A stretch of DNA of 64,000 nucleotides from Pacificitalea sp040119125 (GCA_040119125.1 JBEDTR010000017.1:372001-436000), one strand, 5' to 3'. Shown: positions 7,398 to 15,807, numbered from the stretch's first letter. Numbers and translations are program-made. The notes: generated from the sequence alone by a model not told the origin.

Positions 7398-8848
7398 ATC
7401 TTGATCTCCCTCCAGCGGCGCCCATCACGATGCATCAGCATCAGGGCGTCATCCGGCCCGACAGAGCCGACATCGTAGGGTTTTGGCACATCGCCACGGC
7501 GTTGCCAGCCCTCGATCAGCGGATCGGTCCATGCCCATGCGGCCTCGACCTCGTCGCCGCGCATGAACAGCGTCTGGTTGCCCCGGATCACATCCATGAT
7601 CAAACGCTCATAGGCATCGGGCACATCATCGGCATCGGGGCCCAGCGCATCGGCAAAGGTCATGTCCAGCGGCACGTCGATCAGACGCATGCCACCCGGA
7701 CCGGGTTCCTTGATCGTCACGCCCAACTCCATGCCCTCATTGGGCTGCAACCGGATCGACAGGATATTGCGATGAGTGCGCTCGCTATCCTCGAAAATCG
7801 AATGCGGGGCATCCTTGAACACCACCGCGATCTCCGAGGTGCGCGCCTTCAGCCGCTTGCCCGTCCGCAGGTAGAACGGCGTGCCCGCCCAGCGCCAATT
7901 GGAGATATGGGTGCGCAGCGCGATGAAGCTTTCGGTCAGCGAACGCGGATCTTCGACATCCTGCCGATACGACGGCGTATCTGCGCCCGCGTCATACTGA
8001 CCCCGCACGACGTGATGCGGCTCCACCTGATCGAGCGCGCGGATGACCTTCAGCTTCTCGTCGCGCACCGCATCGGGGTCAAACCGCGATGGCGGCTCCA
8101 TCGCGATCAGGCACAGCAACTGCATCAGGTGGTTTTGCACCATGTCGCGCATCGCGCCCGACTTGTCGTAGTAACTGCCGCGCCCGCCGACGCCTACGGT
8201 TTCGGCCACGGTGATCTGGATGTGATCGACATATTGCGAATTCCACAGCGGCTCGAACAACACATTGCCGAACCGGACGGCCATCAGGTTCTGAACCGTC
8301 TCCTTGCCCAGATAATGGTCGATCCGGTAGATCTGCGTTTCGTCGAAATGCTGCGCCAGATCGCGGTTCAGCGCCTTCGCGGAGGCCAGATCATGGCCGA
8401 ACGGCTTTTCGACCACGACGCGGCTGCCCTCATCCGCAACGCCATGCTCATGCAACCGCTGTGCCAGACCGCCAAACAGCGACGGCGCGACCGAGAAATA
8501 AAACGCGCTGACCACACCGTCGCGCATATGCCCAGCCAGTTCCGCCCAGCCATCGGTGCCCTTGGCATCGATCGTGACATAGGACAGCAGGCTCAGGAAT
8601 TGGGCGCGGGTGTCTTCGTTCAGCTCGCCCTTTGGCAGAAAATCCACCAGCGCGTCGGATACCATGTCGCGGTAGCCAACATCGTCGAGATCGGACCGGG
8701 CCGCCCCGATGATCCGAGCATCCGCCGGGATCTGCCCCGCCGCGAGGCGGCGATACAGCCCCGGAAGGATCTTGCGCCGGGCCAGATCGCCCGTGCCGCC
8801 GAAAATCACCAGATCGAACGGATCGACCGGAATGACGCGTGAAACCAT
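7394..8848 (-). CDS. zwf: Glucose-6-phosphate 1-dehydrogenase
   Basis: A 484-residue enzyme oxidising glucose-6-phosphate to 6-phosphogluconolactone with NADP(+) or NAD(+). The nucleotide-binding FGGTGDLARRKILPGLYRR is at residues ~15-33, and the catalytic signature YRIDHYLGKETVQNLMAVRFGN is intact. Later WAGTPFYLRTGKRLK and the C-terminal EVEAAWAWTDPLIEGW complete the family pattern. The ATG at 8848 gives MVSRVIPVDPFDLVIFGG. It heads the zwf-pgl-pgi operon and is divergent from a radical SAM gene. Two TTAGCGCT-type palindromes lie 54-84 bp upstream, so sugar-responsive repression by a LacI-like regulator is a reasonable inference. Confidence 0.96.
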   Translation of the reverse strand: MVSRVIPVDPFDLVIFGGTGDLARRKILPGLYRRLAAGQIPADARIIGAARSDLDDVGYRDMVSDALVDFLPKGELNEDTRAQFLSLLSYVTIDAKGTDGWAELAGHMRDGVVSAFYFSVAPSLFGGLAQRLHEHGVADEGSRVVVEKPFGHDLASAKALNRDLAQHFDETQIYRIDHYLGKETVQNLMAVRFGNVLFEPLWNSQYVDHIQITVAETVGVGGRGSYYDKSGAMRDMVQNHLMQLLCLIAMEPPSRFDPDAVRDEKLKVIRALDQVEPHHVVRGQYDAGADTPSYRQDVEDPRSLTESFIALRTHISNWRWAGTPFYLRTGKRLKARTSEIAVVFKDAPHSIFEDSERTHRNILSIRLQPNEGMELGVTIKEPGPGGMRLIDVPLDMTFADALGPDADDVPDAYERLIMDVIRGNQTLFMRGDEVEAAWAWTDPLIEGWQRRGDVPKPYDVGSVGPDDALMLMHRDGRRWREIKI

Positions 8849-8901
8849 GCGGGTTCGCTCCGTCTGTCTTGGGCACTGGCGCGAGATGCACCATTCATGC
8901 C

Positions 8902-8932
8902 GTTAGCGCTAACCGAGGCATGCTTAGCGCTT
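8902..8932. promoter_or_regulatory. Tandem TTAGCGCTAA-type palindromes, candidate LacI-family operator for zwf
   Basis: The perfect palindrome GTTAGCGCTAAC occupies 8902-8913, and a second copy with one half altered (TTAGCGCTTG) begins at 8924. The two centres are about 21 bp apart, i.e. two helical turns, on the same face of DNA. A symmetric site with a central CG is typical of LacI-family operators. The sites lie directly upstream of zwf and about 170 bp from the divergent radical SAM gene. The regulator is not in this window. Confidence 0.5.
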
Positions 8933-9099
8933 GCTCCCGACCAAGTCTAGCACTCGGCCCCGGATTGGCAAAAGACAGGACGCATTTCGATTTCCCCGAC
9001 ATCACGAAGCCGCCAGACCGGTCACCTGCATTTGCACCTTGCCCGTGGAGGAGGCAGTGTCGCAAACAAACCGCACCTCCCGTTCCCGAAAGGCCCGCC

Positions 9100-10080
9100 A
9101 TGAAAGACACCGACGCGTCCATCCTGCCCTCTGCCCCCGCCATGCCCCGTCTGAACCCGGCAAAATTTCGCGACCCCGAGGTGACAGCCAACGGCGAGCC
9201 GCGTGCGCAGGTCGCGTTCGATCAACCGCAGACGATCTGGTTCAACACCGGCACCCTGTGCAACATCACCTGTGCCAATTGCTATATCGACAGCTCCCCC
9301 ACCAATGATGCGCTGGTCTACCTGACCGAGGCTGACCTGACCCCCTATCTGGACGAATTGGCGGCGCTCGACTGGCCGCTGCGCGAGATTGCCTTCACGG
9401 GCGGGGAGCCGTTCATGAACCCCGCAATGATCGACATGGCCCGCGCGGCGCTGTCGCGTGGCTACGAGGTGCTGATCCTCACCAACGCCATGCAACCGAT
9501 GATGCGCCCGCGTGTGCGCGACGCGCTGCGCGCGCTCAACGATGCCTACCCGGACAAGCTGACATTGCGCATCTCACTCGATCACCACGCCGCCGACATC
9601 CACGATCAGGAACGGGGCACGGGTGCCTATGCCCGCACCCTCGACGGCATGGACTGGCTGCGCGATGCGGGCATCACGATGGCGGTCGCGGGCCGGGCGC
9701 TCTGGCACGAAAGCGACGCGGAGGCGCGGCAGGGCTATGCCGCATTGTTTGCCGCGCGGGGCTATCAGATCGACGCGCAGGATCCGGGCCGCACAATGCT
9801 GTTTCCGGAAATGGACGCACAGGTGGACGTGCCGGAAATCACCACCGCCTGCTGGGACATCCTCGGCAAAAGCCCGAATGACGTCATGTGCGCCAGCTCC
9901 CGCATGGTGGTCAAACGCCGGGGCGCGGCGCGTCCGACCGTGCTGGCCTGCACGCTGCTGCCCTACGCGCCGGAATTTGAGCTGGGCGACACACTCACCG
10001 ATGCGGCCCGCCCGGTGCGGCTGAATCACCCCCATTGCTCGAAATTCTGCGTGCTGGGCGGGGCGAGCTGCTCCGCCTAG
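9100..10080 (+). CDS. Radical SAM protein with probable auxiliary Fe-S cluster
   Basis: A 326-residue radical SAM enzyme. The SAM-cluster motif is C54-x3-C58-x2-C61 (CNITCANC) after WFNTGTL; IAFTGGEPFMNP is the GGE-type SAM-binding motif and VLILTNAMQP follows. The C-terminus contains four more cysteines in LACTLLP and HPHCSKFCVLGGASCSA, which could ligate an auxiliary [4Fe-4S] cluster as in SPASM/twitch proteins, though spacing does not match a family I can name. Start at the ATG at 9100 after CCCGAAAGG; MPRLNP at residue 15 is an alternative. The substrate is unknown. No peptide precursor gene is adjacent; it is divergent from zwf and convergent with a thioesterase. Confidence 0.85.
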   Translation: MKDTDASILPSAPAMPRLNPAKFRDPEVTANGEPRAQVAFDQPQTIWFNTGTLCNITCANCYIDSSPTNDALVYLTEADLTPYLDELAALDWPLREIAFTGGEPFMNPAMIDMARAALSRGYEVLILTNAMQPMMRPRVRDALRALNDAYPDKLTLRISLDHHAADIHDQERGTGAYARTLDGMDWLRDAGITMAVAGRALWHESDAEARQGYAALFAARGYQIDAQDPGRTMLFPEMDAQVDVPEITTACWDILGKSPNDVMCASSRMVVKRRGAARPTVLACTLLPYAPEFELGDTLTDAARPVRLNHPHCSKFCVLGGASCSA

Positions 10081-10179
10081 GGCCGCCGTCGCGCAACCAG
10101 CACATCCCAGGGCATCCGAACCTCCGCCCAGTCATGCGGCGTTCCGCCTCGGGTCTGCCTGCCCTCTATTGAGGGCGGA

Positions 10180-10656
10180 TCAGCCCCCGCTCGACGCGCG
10201 CTCCAGCTCATCGGCGATCTGGCGACGCAGCTTCCGGCGGATTTCGGCAGCGCTGTGGCGACGCCGCTCGACCTCACCATAGACCGTCAGGGCGGGCACC
10301 TCTGCGGGGCGGCCGTCGTCATCCATCGCCACCATCGTGAAATAGCACGAATTGGTATGGCGTGAGCTGCCCACACGGATGTCCTGCGCCTCCACCCGGA
10401 TGCCCACCTCCATCGAGGTGCGCCCGGCATGGTTGATGCTGGCGCGAAATGTCACCAGTTCGCCCACATTGATCGGCTCCTTGAACATCACCTGATCGAC
10501 CGAAAGCGTCACCGCATAGCGGCCCGAAAACCGCGACGCACAGGAAAACGCGACACGGTCCAGCAGATTGAGCAACGCACCGCCATGCACCTTGCCACTG
10601 AAATTCGCCATGTCAGGCGTCATCAGAACAGTCATTTCCAATTTGCGGGGGTCCAT
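10180..10656 (-). CDS. Acyl-CoA thioesterase, hotdog fold (YciA/BACH type)
   Basis: A 158-residue single hotdog domain. MTPDMANFSGKVHGGALLNLLDRVAFSCASRFSG is the signature of the YciA/BACH acyl-CoA hydrolase group (N/D residue on a loop followed by the HGG-containing helix). VDQVMFKEPINVGELVTFRASINHAGRTSMEVGIRVEAQ completes the strand pattern. It should hydrolyse acyl-CoA esters to free acid and CoA; chain-length preference cannot be read. The C-terminal ~35 residues are a charged Arg/Glu-rich helix. Stand-alone gene, convergent with the radical SAM gene; 275 bp upstream carries no supported gene. Confidence 0.85.
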   Translation of the reverse strand: MDPRKLEMTVLMTPDMANFSGKVHGGALLNLLDRVAFSCASRFSGRYAVTLSVDQVMFKEPINVGELVTFRASINHAGRTSMEVGIRVEAQDIRVGSSRHTNSCYFTMVAMDDDGRPAEVPALTVYGEVERRRHSAAEIRRKLRRQIADELERASSGG

Positions 10657-10931
10657 GGCTGCGGTCTCCGAGTTGGGGCCGCACTAGGATAGCGGGCGTT
10701 CAAGCTTTCCTGAAATTGCCGCCCGACCCGCTGGGGTCAAGCACCGCGCACCGCAATCCGCCCGCTGTGCCGGTTTCGCCACGCGCGCAGGGGGACCACG
10801 GCGCTGCGGCGGTCGGACCGGCACACCCTGTCGTGACGCGCGCGGGAACACCCCGGCTGCGCCCCTCCGAAAAGCGGCGACCACTGCGCCCGATCACCCC
10901 CTCTGCCACAACCCACGCGGAAAACATGCAT

Positions 10932-12059
10932 TCAAAGGTCACGGGCCACCGTGGCCTGCGCCCGCCCGCGCGCCTTTGACATATAAAGCGCCCGATCCGC
11001 ATCCAGCAGCACCTGCGCCACACTTTCTGCACTGCGTGACACGGCGATCCCGGCGCTGGCGGAAATAAAGCAGTGCTGTTTGCCATGGGGGATCGGGAGT
11101 TCAATCCGCGCAATGATCCGCTGCGCCAGCTGCTGCAACACCGTGGTGTCGGACACGCGCGGAAAAATCAGGATGAATTCATCGCCCCCCGCGCGAACGA
11201 CAATATCCTCGCTGCGCGTTTCTTCCACCAACACGCGGCCCACCTGCTGCAACACCGCATCGCCCGCTGCATGCCCAAGCGAATCGTTAATATCCTTAAA
11301 GAAATCGAGATCCAGATGGATCAAGCCGAACCCCCGCCCCGACAGCTCCAGCCGGGTCAGCACGTCATCCATGGCCCGTCGATTGCCCAGCCCGGTAAGC
11401 GTATCGGTCACGGCCTTTTCTTCGGCGGCGGTCTTGGCGCCCTGCAGCCGCAGGTTCAGCTTGCGCGATTCTTCCAATACGGCGGTGTTGGCCTCGACCA
11501 GATACAGCAGTTCCACCGTCAGATCGGTGGCCGCGAAATCCGAATTGCTCAGCGCATAGTGGCGCACGGCCTCCACCACCGATATGCCAAAGCCAAGGTT
11601 GACGAGCATCCCCGCTCCCTCCCCCAGCGATACGGCCAGCCCCTTGAACCCGGTGCGCGCGCCGTTGCGAAACCTCAGGCTCAACCGACCGTCGCCGCCC
11701 AGCAGAGCCGCGACATCCCGCACGCCCTGTGGCCGCCGCAGCGTGAAAACCTCGAAAAAGGACTGGCCCGGCAGCGGAGTGTCCACACAAAGCCGCTGCA
11801 AGGTCGGCCCGACGCTCAGGATCGTGCCGCCCGCATCGACCTGCAAATGCATCGGCATCAACCGTGCCATCGCGCTTGCCGATAGCTGCGGCGCGGCCTC
11901 CCCCTCCACCGGCATCTCAGGCGAGGCCAGAGGACATGCACGCCCATGGGCAGGCGACGCGGCGCGGGCGCGCTCCAAGGCGGACCGCTTAGGGGGCCTG
12001 TCCGATGACACCGCGGAACATGCCCGCCTGCCTTCGCCCTCTGGATCGGTGGTCATCAT
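10932..12059 (-). CDS. HNOBA-domain diguanylate cyclase
   Basis: A 375-residue soluble protein. After a disordered N-terminus (~1-55), residues ~58-190 form an HNOBA (heme-NO-binding associated, PAS-like) domain: MPMHLQVDAGGTILSVGPTLQRL, then GMLVNLGFGISVVEAVRHYAL and DLTVELLYLVEANTAVLEESRKLN, the signalling helix. A GGDEF domain follows, with LTGLGNRRAMDDVL, LDLDFFKDINDSLGHAAGDAVL, and AGGDEF at ~290-295. An RxxD inhibitory site (RSED) lies five residues ahead, so c-di-GMP feedback is likely. The start codon overlaps the H-NOX stop by four bases, implying coupled synthesis and a sensor-effector pair. The enzyme looks catalytically competent. Confidence 0.92.
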   Translation of the reverse strand: MMTTDPEGEGRRACSAVSSDRPPKRSALERARAASPAHGRACPLASPEMPVEGEAAPQLSASAMARLMPMHLQVDAGGTILSVGPTLQRLCVDTPLPGQSFFEVFTLRRPQGVRDVAALLGGDGRLSLRFRNGARTGFKGLAVSLGEGAGMLVNLGFGISVVEAVRHYALSNSDFAATDLTVELLYLVEANTAVLEESRKLNLRLQGAKTAAEEKAVTDTLTGLGNRRAMDDVLTRLELSGRGFGLIHLDLDFFKDINDSLGHAAGDAVLQQVGRVLVEETRSEDIVVRAGGDEFILIFPRVSDTTVLQQLAQRIIARIELPIPHGKQHCFISASAGIAVSRSAESVAQVLLDADRALYMSKARGRAQATVARDL

Positions 12060-12919
12060 GGAGCCCTCGGCACGGCGCGGTCCCGCGAGCCGGCAAGCTC
12101 AAAACCCCGGGCCTGATGGAATTCAGTGTCGAGCAACCTGATCTCGATCACCGTGACGTAACGCCTCGGCAGCGCCACATGGCCCGGCGCGTCAGGGGTC
12201 GGAGCCGCATCACTTGGCCCAATATCACTTGGCCCAAGATCACTCAGCGCAACATCATCCGCCTCAGCATAGCCCGGCGCAGCGTGGCCCGCCGTAGCCT
12301 CGCCCTGCACAGCATAATCGGACCCACCCGGATCGCGCGACGGCACCGACGCATCCTCTGCTATCGTTTCCAGCCTCTGCGTGCTCGGCTCGCTCAGCGG
12401 CGCCCCGTCGGGCATATACTTCGGCCCGGTGAGCGGCTCCAGCAGCACCAGCGCGCCATAATCATCCGCCATCGCGCGCAACGCCCCGCTGATGAGGGGC
12501 GTGCTGCGCGGCAGCCGGTGACGCACCAGCAGCCAGTAACACCCATCGCCCAGATCGGTCAGTTCCAACCCCGGCACATCCAGATCCGGCAGCGCCAGCC
12601 GCGCCCGGTCAGGCAGGTCATTGAGCGAATGCAAAAACTCCTCGAATGTATCGCCGCCGAAGCGCAGCAAGCGCCGCAGACGACTTTCGGGGCCCGTGCA
12701 CAGATAGGTGCCCAGATCCTCCAACAGCGCGATCTCAGGCTTCTCCAATTGCTCCGCCGCGCGTCGAAGCACAGTATGTGTCAGCGCATCATCATAAGTC
12801 AGCATGGCCTCAAACCCGTGCGGGCCCAGCCCAACCTCCCGGCTGATCTCCGCCCATAGGCCCGTGCCATATGTATCCGTGACAAAGCACTGGATCGCCC
12901 GATTTATGAGCCCGTGCAT
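12056..12919 (-). CDS. H-NOX-like protein lacking the proximal heme histidine, partner of HNOBA-GGDEF
   Basis: A 287-residue protein whose N-terminal ~160 residues match H-NOX: MHGLINRAIQCFVTDTYG, FEAMLTYDDALTHTVLRRAAEQL, ALLEDLGTYL, RLLRFGGDTFEEFLHSLNDL and LISGALRAMADDYGALV. In canonical H-NOX/soluble guanylate cyclase the residue after this LNDL/LDAL is the heme-ligating His (102-105); here it is Pro103. The porphyrin-binding YxSxR is also replaced (region 133-138, RHRLPR). A ~90-residue Asp/Pro/Ser/Ala-rich insert (about 165-250) precedes the last strand, YVTVIEIRLLD. Heme may therefore be absent or bound differently. The operon partner is the HNOBA-GGDEF cyclase. The family call is firm; gas sensing is doubtful. 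Confidence 0.85.
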   Translation of the reverse strand: MHGLINRAIQCFVTDTYGTGLWAEISREVGLGPHGFEAMLTYDDALTHTVLRRAAEQLEKPEIALLEDLGTYLCTGPESRLRRLLRFGGDTFEEFLHSLNDLPDRARLALPDLDVPGLELTDLGDGCYWLLVRHRLPRSTPLISGALRAMADDYGALVLLEPLTGPKYMPDGAPLSEPSTQRLETIAEDASVPSRDPGGSDYAVQGEATAGHAAPGYAEADDVALSDLGPSDIGPSDAAPTPDAPGHVALPRRYVTVIEIRLLDTEFHQARGFELAGSRDRAVPRAP

Positions 12920-12988
12920 TCCATTTCCTCAACTCTACACCCGACACCCTACGCGCCAGAGGTTAAGGAACGCCGAACCCCGCCCGGC

Positions 12989-13708
12989 TCAATCCGGCGG
13001 CAGACCCAGCCATTGCGGCAGCGCGCCAATATCGGGCAATACGGCGCAGGCCTCGGCGGTCAGATCGTCATGCTCGGCCAGCCCGGTCAGAACGGCCAGC
13101 ACAGCCATCCCGGCGGCGCGTCCGGCGCGCAGGTCATGGGTGCTGTCCCCGATCATCACGACCTGCTCCGGCCGCAGGTCCAGCGCGGCGGCGAACGCGC
13201 GGCACATCCCCGGCTCTGGCTTCGCGCCATGGCCGCTATCCGCCCCGATAATCGCCGCAAACCGATCCGCGAGGCCCAGCGCGTCCAGCTGCTGGCGCGT
13301 CGCGTCCTCCTGATCGTTGGTGGCAATGCCCAATTGGTATCCCGCCGCGATCAGCCGATCCAAAAGCGGCGCCAGCGGGACGGCAGGCACCGGCACGACC
13401 TGCTCGGCCATCGCCGCCATTCGGGCGAGGATAAGATGATCCGGCATCGCCAGAAGCGGGCGCAGCAGGGCCATCGTCTCGGCCTGCGTCCCCGCCACCA
13501 GCGGACTGTCGCGCAACACCCTGCGCGCAACCGGATCAACCCCGGTGGCGCGCGCCACACGCGCGCAATCGCCCCCGCCCTCGCGCGCAAGCGACATCAT
13601 CAGATCGCTCATCGCCGCGCCCCAAGTGCGCTGGAAATCGAACAGCGTCCCGTCCTTGTCGAACAAGACGGCGCGTATCGCAGGCCGCCCCTGCATGGTC
13701 AGGTCCAA
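12989..13708 (-). CDS. HAD-superfamily phosphatase (phosphoglycolate phosphatase-like)
   Basis: A 239-residue HAD hydrolase. Motif I is AVLFDKDGTLFDF (nucleophile and general acid Asp, residues ~13-25), motif II is the T of LGIATNDQEDATRQQLDALGL, motif III Lys in KPEPGMCRAFAAAL, and motif IV VVMIGDSTHDLRAGRAAGM. The alpha-helical cap between motifs I and II (residues ~30-120) makes it a Gph-type enzyme. Likely substrates are phosphoglycolate or other small phosphoesters; DKDGTLFDF-type HADs in this group are often of unproven specificity. The gene overlaps the end of the DUF3572 gene by about 10 bp and is followed 69 bp later by the H-NOX gene, so all four may share one transcript. Confidence 0.88.
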   Translation of the reverse strand: MDLTMQGRPAIRAVLFDKDGTLFDFQRTWGAAMSDLMMSLAREGGGDCARVARATGVDPVARRVLRDSPLVAGTQAETMALLRPLLAMPDHLILARMAAMAEQVVPVPAVPLAPLLDRLIAAGYQLGIATNDQEDATRQQLDALGLADRFAAIIGADSGHGAKPEPGMCRAFAAALDLRPEQVVMIGDSTHDLRAGRAAGMAVLAVLTGLAEHDDLTAEACAVLPDIGALPQWLGLPPD

Positions 13709-13977
13709 TGCGGCAACTGCCCGCCGGGCAACGCGGCGCGCGCCTGCATCGGGGTCTCATAGCTCAGTTTCGCGGTGTCGCAGAACCCAACCACCCACGC
13801 GTCATCCATCACCAGAAAATCCAGCACGGAGGCCAGCATTTCCGGGCTGTCGCCGGCGCCGCGCAGGTCGTCGATGCCCAGCCCGGAGGCCCCCATGAAC
13901 ACCTCCAGCAAGCCATCCTCGGCGGCGATCCAGCCCAATGCCCGCAGCGCAATGGTTTCGGCATGTTCCGGCGTCAT
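13699..13977 (-). CDS. DUF3572 family protein
   Basis: A 92-residue helical protein: MTPEHAETIALRALGWIAAEDGLLEVFMGASG, SPEMLASVLDFLVMDDAWVVGFC. This is the DUF3572 pattern found across Alphaproteobacteria, commonly beside pleD-type cyclase genes, as here where the PleD-like gene is divergent. No enzyme motif, signal peptide or membrane span. Function unknown. The ATG at 13977 is preceded by GGAGCGG. It leads a minus-strand run into the HAD phosphatase with a short overlap. Confidence 0.85.
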   Translation of the reverse strand: MTPEHAETIALRALGWIAAEDGLLEVFMGASGLGIDDLRGAGDSPEMLASVLDFLVMDDAWVVGFCDTAKLSYETPMQARAALPGGQLPHWT

Positions 13978-14139
13978 TTACCGCTCCTTCAGAATAGTTT
14001 CCAATTTGGCAACACAATATTAACCATCAGTGGCGCATCAAGATTAGGCAACTTGTCGCCCTGATCGCGCCGGCCCCGGATGCTCCGGGGGCCACGCTCC
14101 CCATTCGGACCGCGCTACGGGCATTTACCGGAGGTTTTG

Positions 14140-15807
14140 GTGCCAGGACGCATCCTCATCATCGACCCGGTCTCGATCAACCGGATCATCCTGAACGTCA
14201 AGCTGTCGAGCGCATGCTATGACGTGCGGCAGGCAAGCTCGTTGCGCGACGCCGCGCGGATGTTGCGGCGCGATCTGCCGGATCTGGTGTTGATATCGCT
14301 TCTGTCGGGGCAGGCACCGACCGGGGCGGGCCCGGACGATCCCCTCCCCGCTGAGGATGCGGGCGCCGCGCCGCGTCAGCCCTGCCACGCCGCCGCCGCG
14401 CTCAGGCTCTGCCGGGAGTTGCGGCGCTGGCCCATCAGCGCGGAATTGCCCGTGGTCATGCTGACCGACCGCGACATGTCCGGCCTGCGGGTGCGCGCGC
14501 TGGAGGCAGGGGCAACAGATGTCATGCCCGGCCCCGAAGATGCGTTGCTGCTGGCGCGGTTGCGATCCCTGATCCGCCTGCGTCACATCGAGGAGGAATT
14601 GAGCCTGCGCGGCGACGGGCCGGATCTCTTTGCCTTGGCGGAGCCGGTGGCACCCTTCACACCTGCCGCGCCGGTCGCCCCTCTGGCGCGCGTCGATCCC
14701 GTCGGGGCGTCCCCCACAGATCGAAGTTCGGACCGTTTGACCATGCCGGCGGACAGGCAGGCGGACAGGCAGGCGCGGCCCATCTCCCCCGCGCCTGCCG
14801 CGCGCGGGTCCATCGCGTTGATCGGCCCCTCTGCCGCGCAGGCGGAGGATTGGCAGCAATCGCTGCGCCCGCATCTGCCGTGGCACCTTACCCCCATGAC
14901 GCGGGAGCAGGCGTTGAACCTGTCCGATCCGGCCACTGCGCCGGATCTGTTCGTCATCGCCGCGGGGGAGGTCAGCCATGGCGGGGGGCTCTCGCTACTG
15001 GCGGAATTGCGCAGCCGGATCGAGCTGCGGTTTTGCAAGATCGTCATCACCGTGCCCGCCGACCAGCCCGACGCCGCCGCCATGGCCTTGGATCTGGGCG
15101 CGTCGGAAGTGGTCACCGAGCCATTCGTTCCGCTGGAACTGGCGCTCCGCCTGCGCGCGCAATTCGCGCGCAAACATCGCGATGACCGCCTGCGCGCCCG
15201 GCTGCGCGATGGGCTGCGGGCGGCCTATACCGACCCGTTGACCGGGCTCTACAATCGTCGCTACGCCATGGACCATCTCGACATTCTGCGCGCCGGAGCG
15301 GCGAATATGCGGCATGGCTTTGCCGTGTTGCTGCTGGATCTCGACCGGTTCAAGCAGGTCAATGACCGCCATGGCCATCCGACAGGCGACCGGGTGCTCT
15401 GTGCTGTCGCGGATCGGCTCAGCGCAAACCTGCGGGGCAGCGATCTGGCCGCGCGGATCGGCGGCGATGAATTTCTGGTGCTCTTGTCGGAAACCAGCGC
15501 CGAGGCAGCCCAAAGCGCGGCAGAACGGCTCTGCGCGCGCATCGCCGCTGCGCCTGTTTTCGCCGGATCACTGTCCGTCACAGGCAGCCCGCGCGCGCCC
15601 CGCAACCTGCATCAGACAGTGTCGGTCGGGGTTCTGCCGATCCCCCCCGGCGATGACACGGTGGCGGATGCGGCCTCCCTGATCGCGGCGGCGGACCGCG
15701 CGCTCTACCGGGCCAAGCGCGCAGGCCGCAATCGGGTCGTCGCCACCCAAGGGCCAAGCCACGCCCGGCCCGGCCCCTGCGCTGAACCTGACCCCTATCA
15801 GATCTGA
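14140..15807 (+). CDS. PleD-like diguanylate cyclase with two degenerate receiver domains
   Basis: A 555-residue protein with PleD architecture: REC1 (1-~155), a linker rich in Pro/Ala with repeated Asp-Arg-Gln, REC2 (~225-350) and GGDEF (~360-530). A GTG start at 14140 follows GGAGG by the right distance and aligns exactly with PleD numbering (VPGRILIIDPVSINRIILNVKL). REC1 has lost key residues: D10 is Pro, the phosphoacceptor D53 is Ser (LVLISLL), and the usual KP near the end is GP. REC2 (PDLFVIAAGE) also has no phosphoacceptor. A ~35-residue Gly/Pro/Ala insert follows S53. The GGDEF domain is intact (ARIGGDEF) with an RxxD I-site (RGSD) five residues upstream. Activation by phosphorylation is therefore unlikely. 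Confidence 0.9.
   Translation: MPGRILIIDPVSINRIILNVKLSSACYDVRQASSLRDAARMLRRDLPDLVLISLLSGQAPTGAGPDDPLPAEDAGAAPRQPCHAAAALRLCRELRRWPISAELPVVMLTDRDMSGLRVRALEAGATDVMPGPEDALLLARLRSLIRLRHIEEELSLRGDGPDLFALAEPVAPFTPAAPVAPLARVDPVGASPTDRSSDRLTMPADRQADRQARPISPAPAARGSIALIGPSAAQAEDWQQSLRPHLPWHLTPMTREQALNLSDPATAPDLFVIAAGEVSHGGGLSLLAELRSRIELRFCKIVITVPADQPDAAAMALDLGASEVVTEPFVPLELALRLRAQFARKHRDDRLRARLRDGLRAAYTDPLTGLYNRRYAMDHLDILRAGAANMRHGFAVLLLDLDRFKQVNDRHGHPTGDRVLCAVADRLSANLRGSDLAARIGGDEFLVLLSETSAEAAQSAAERLCARIAAAPVFAGSLSVTGSPRAPRNLHQTVSVGVLPIPPGDDTVADAASLIAAADRALYRAKRAGRNRVVATQGPSHARPGPCAEPDPYQI

Noticed and set aside
10657..10931. Small gene between the thioesterase and the cyclase
   Set aside because: Frames of 64-87 residues on both strands are Arg/Pro-rich and overlap each other; no ribosome site or conserved look.
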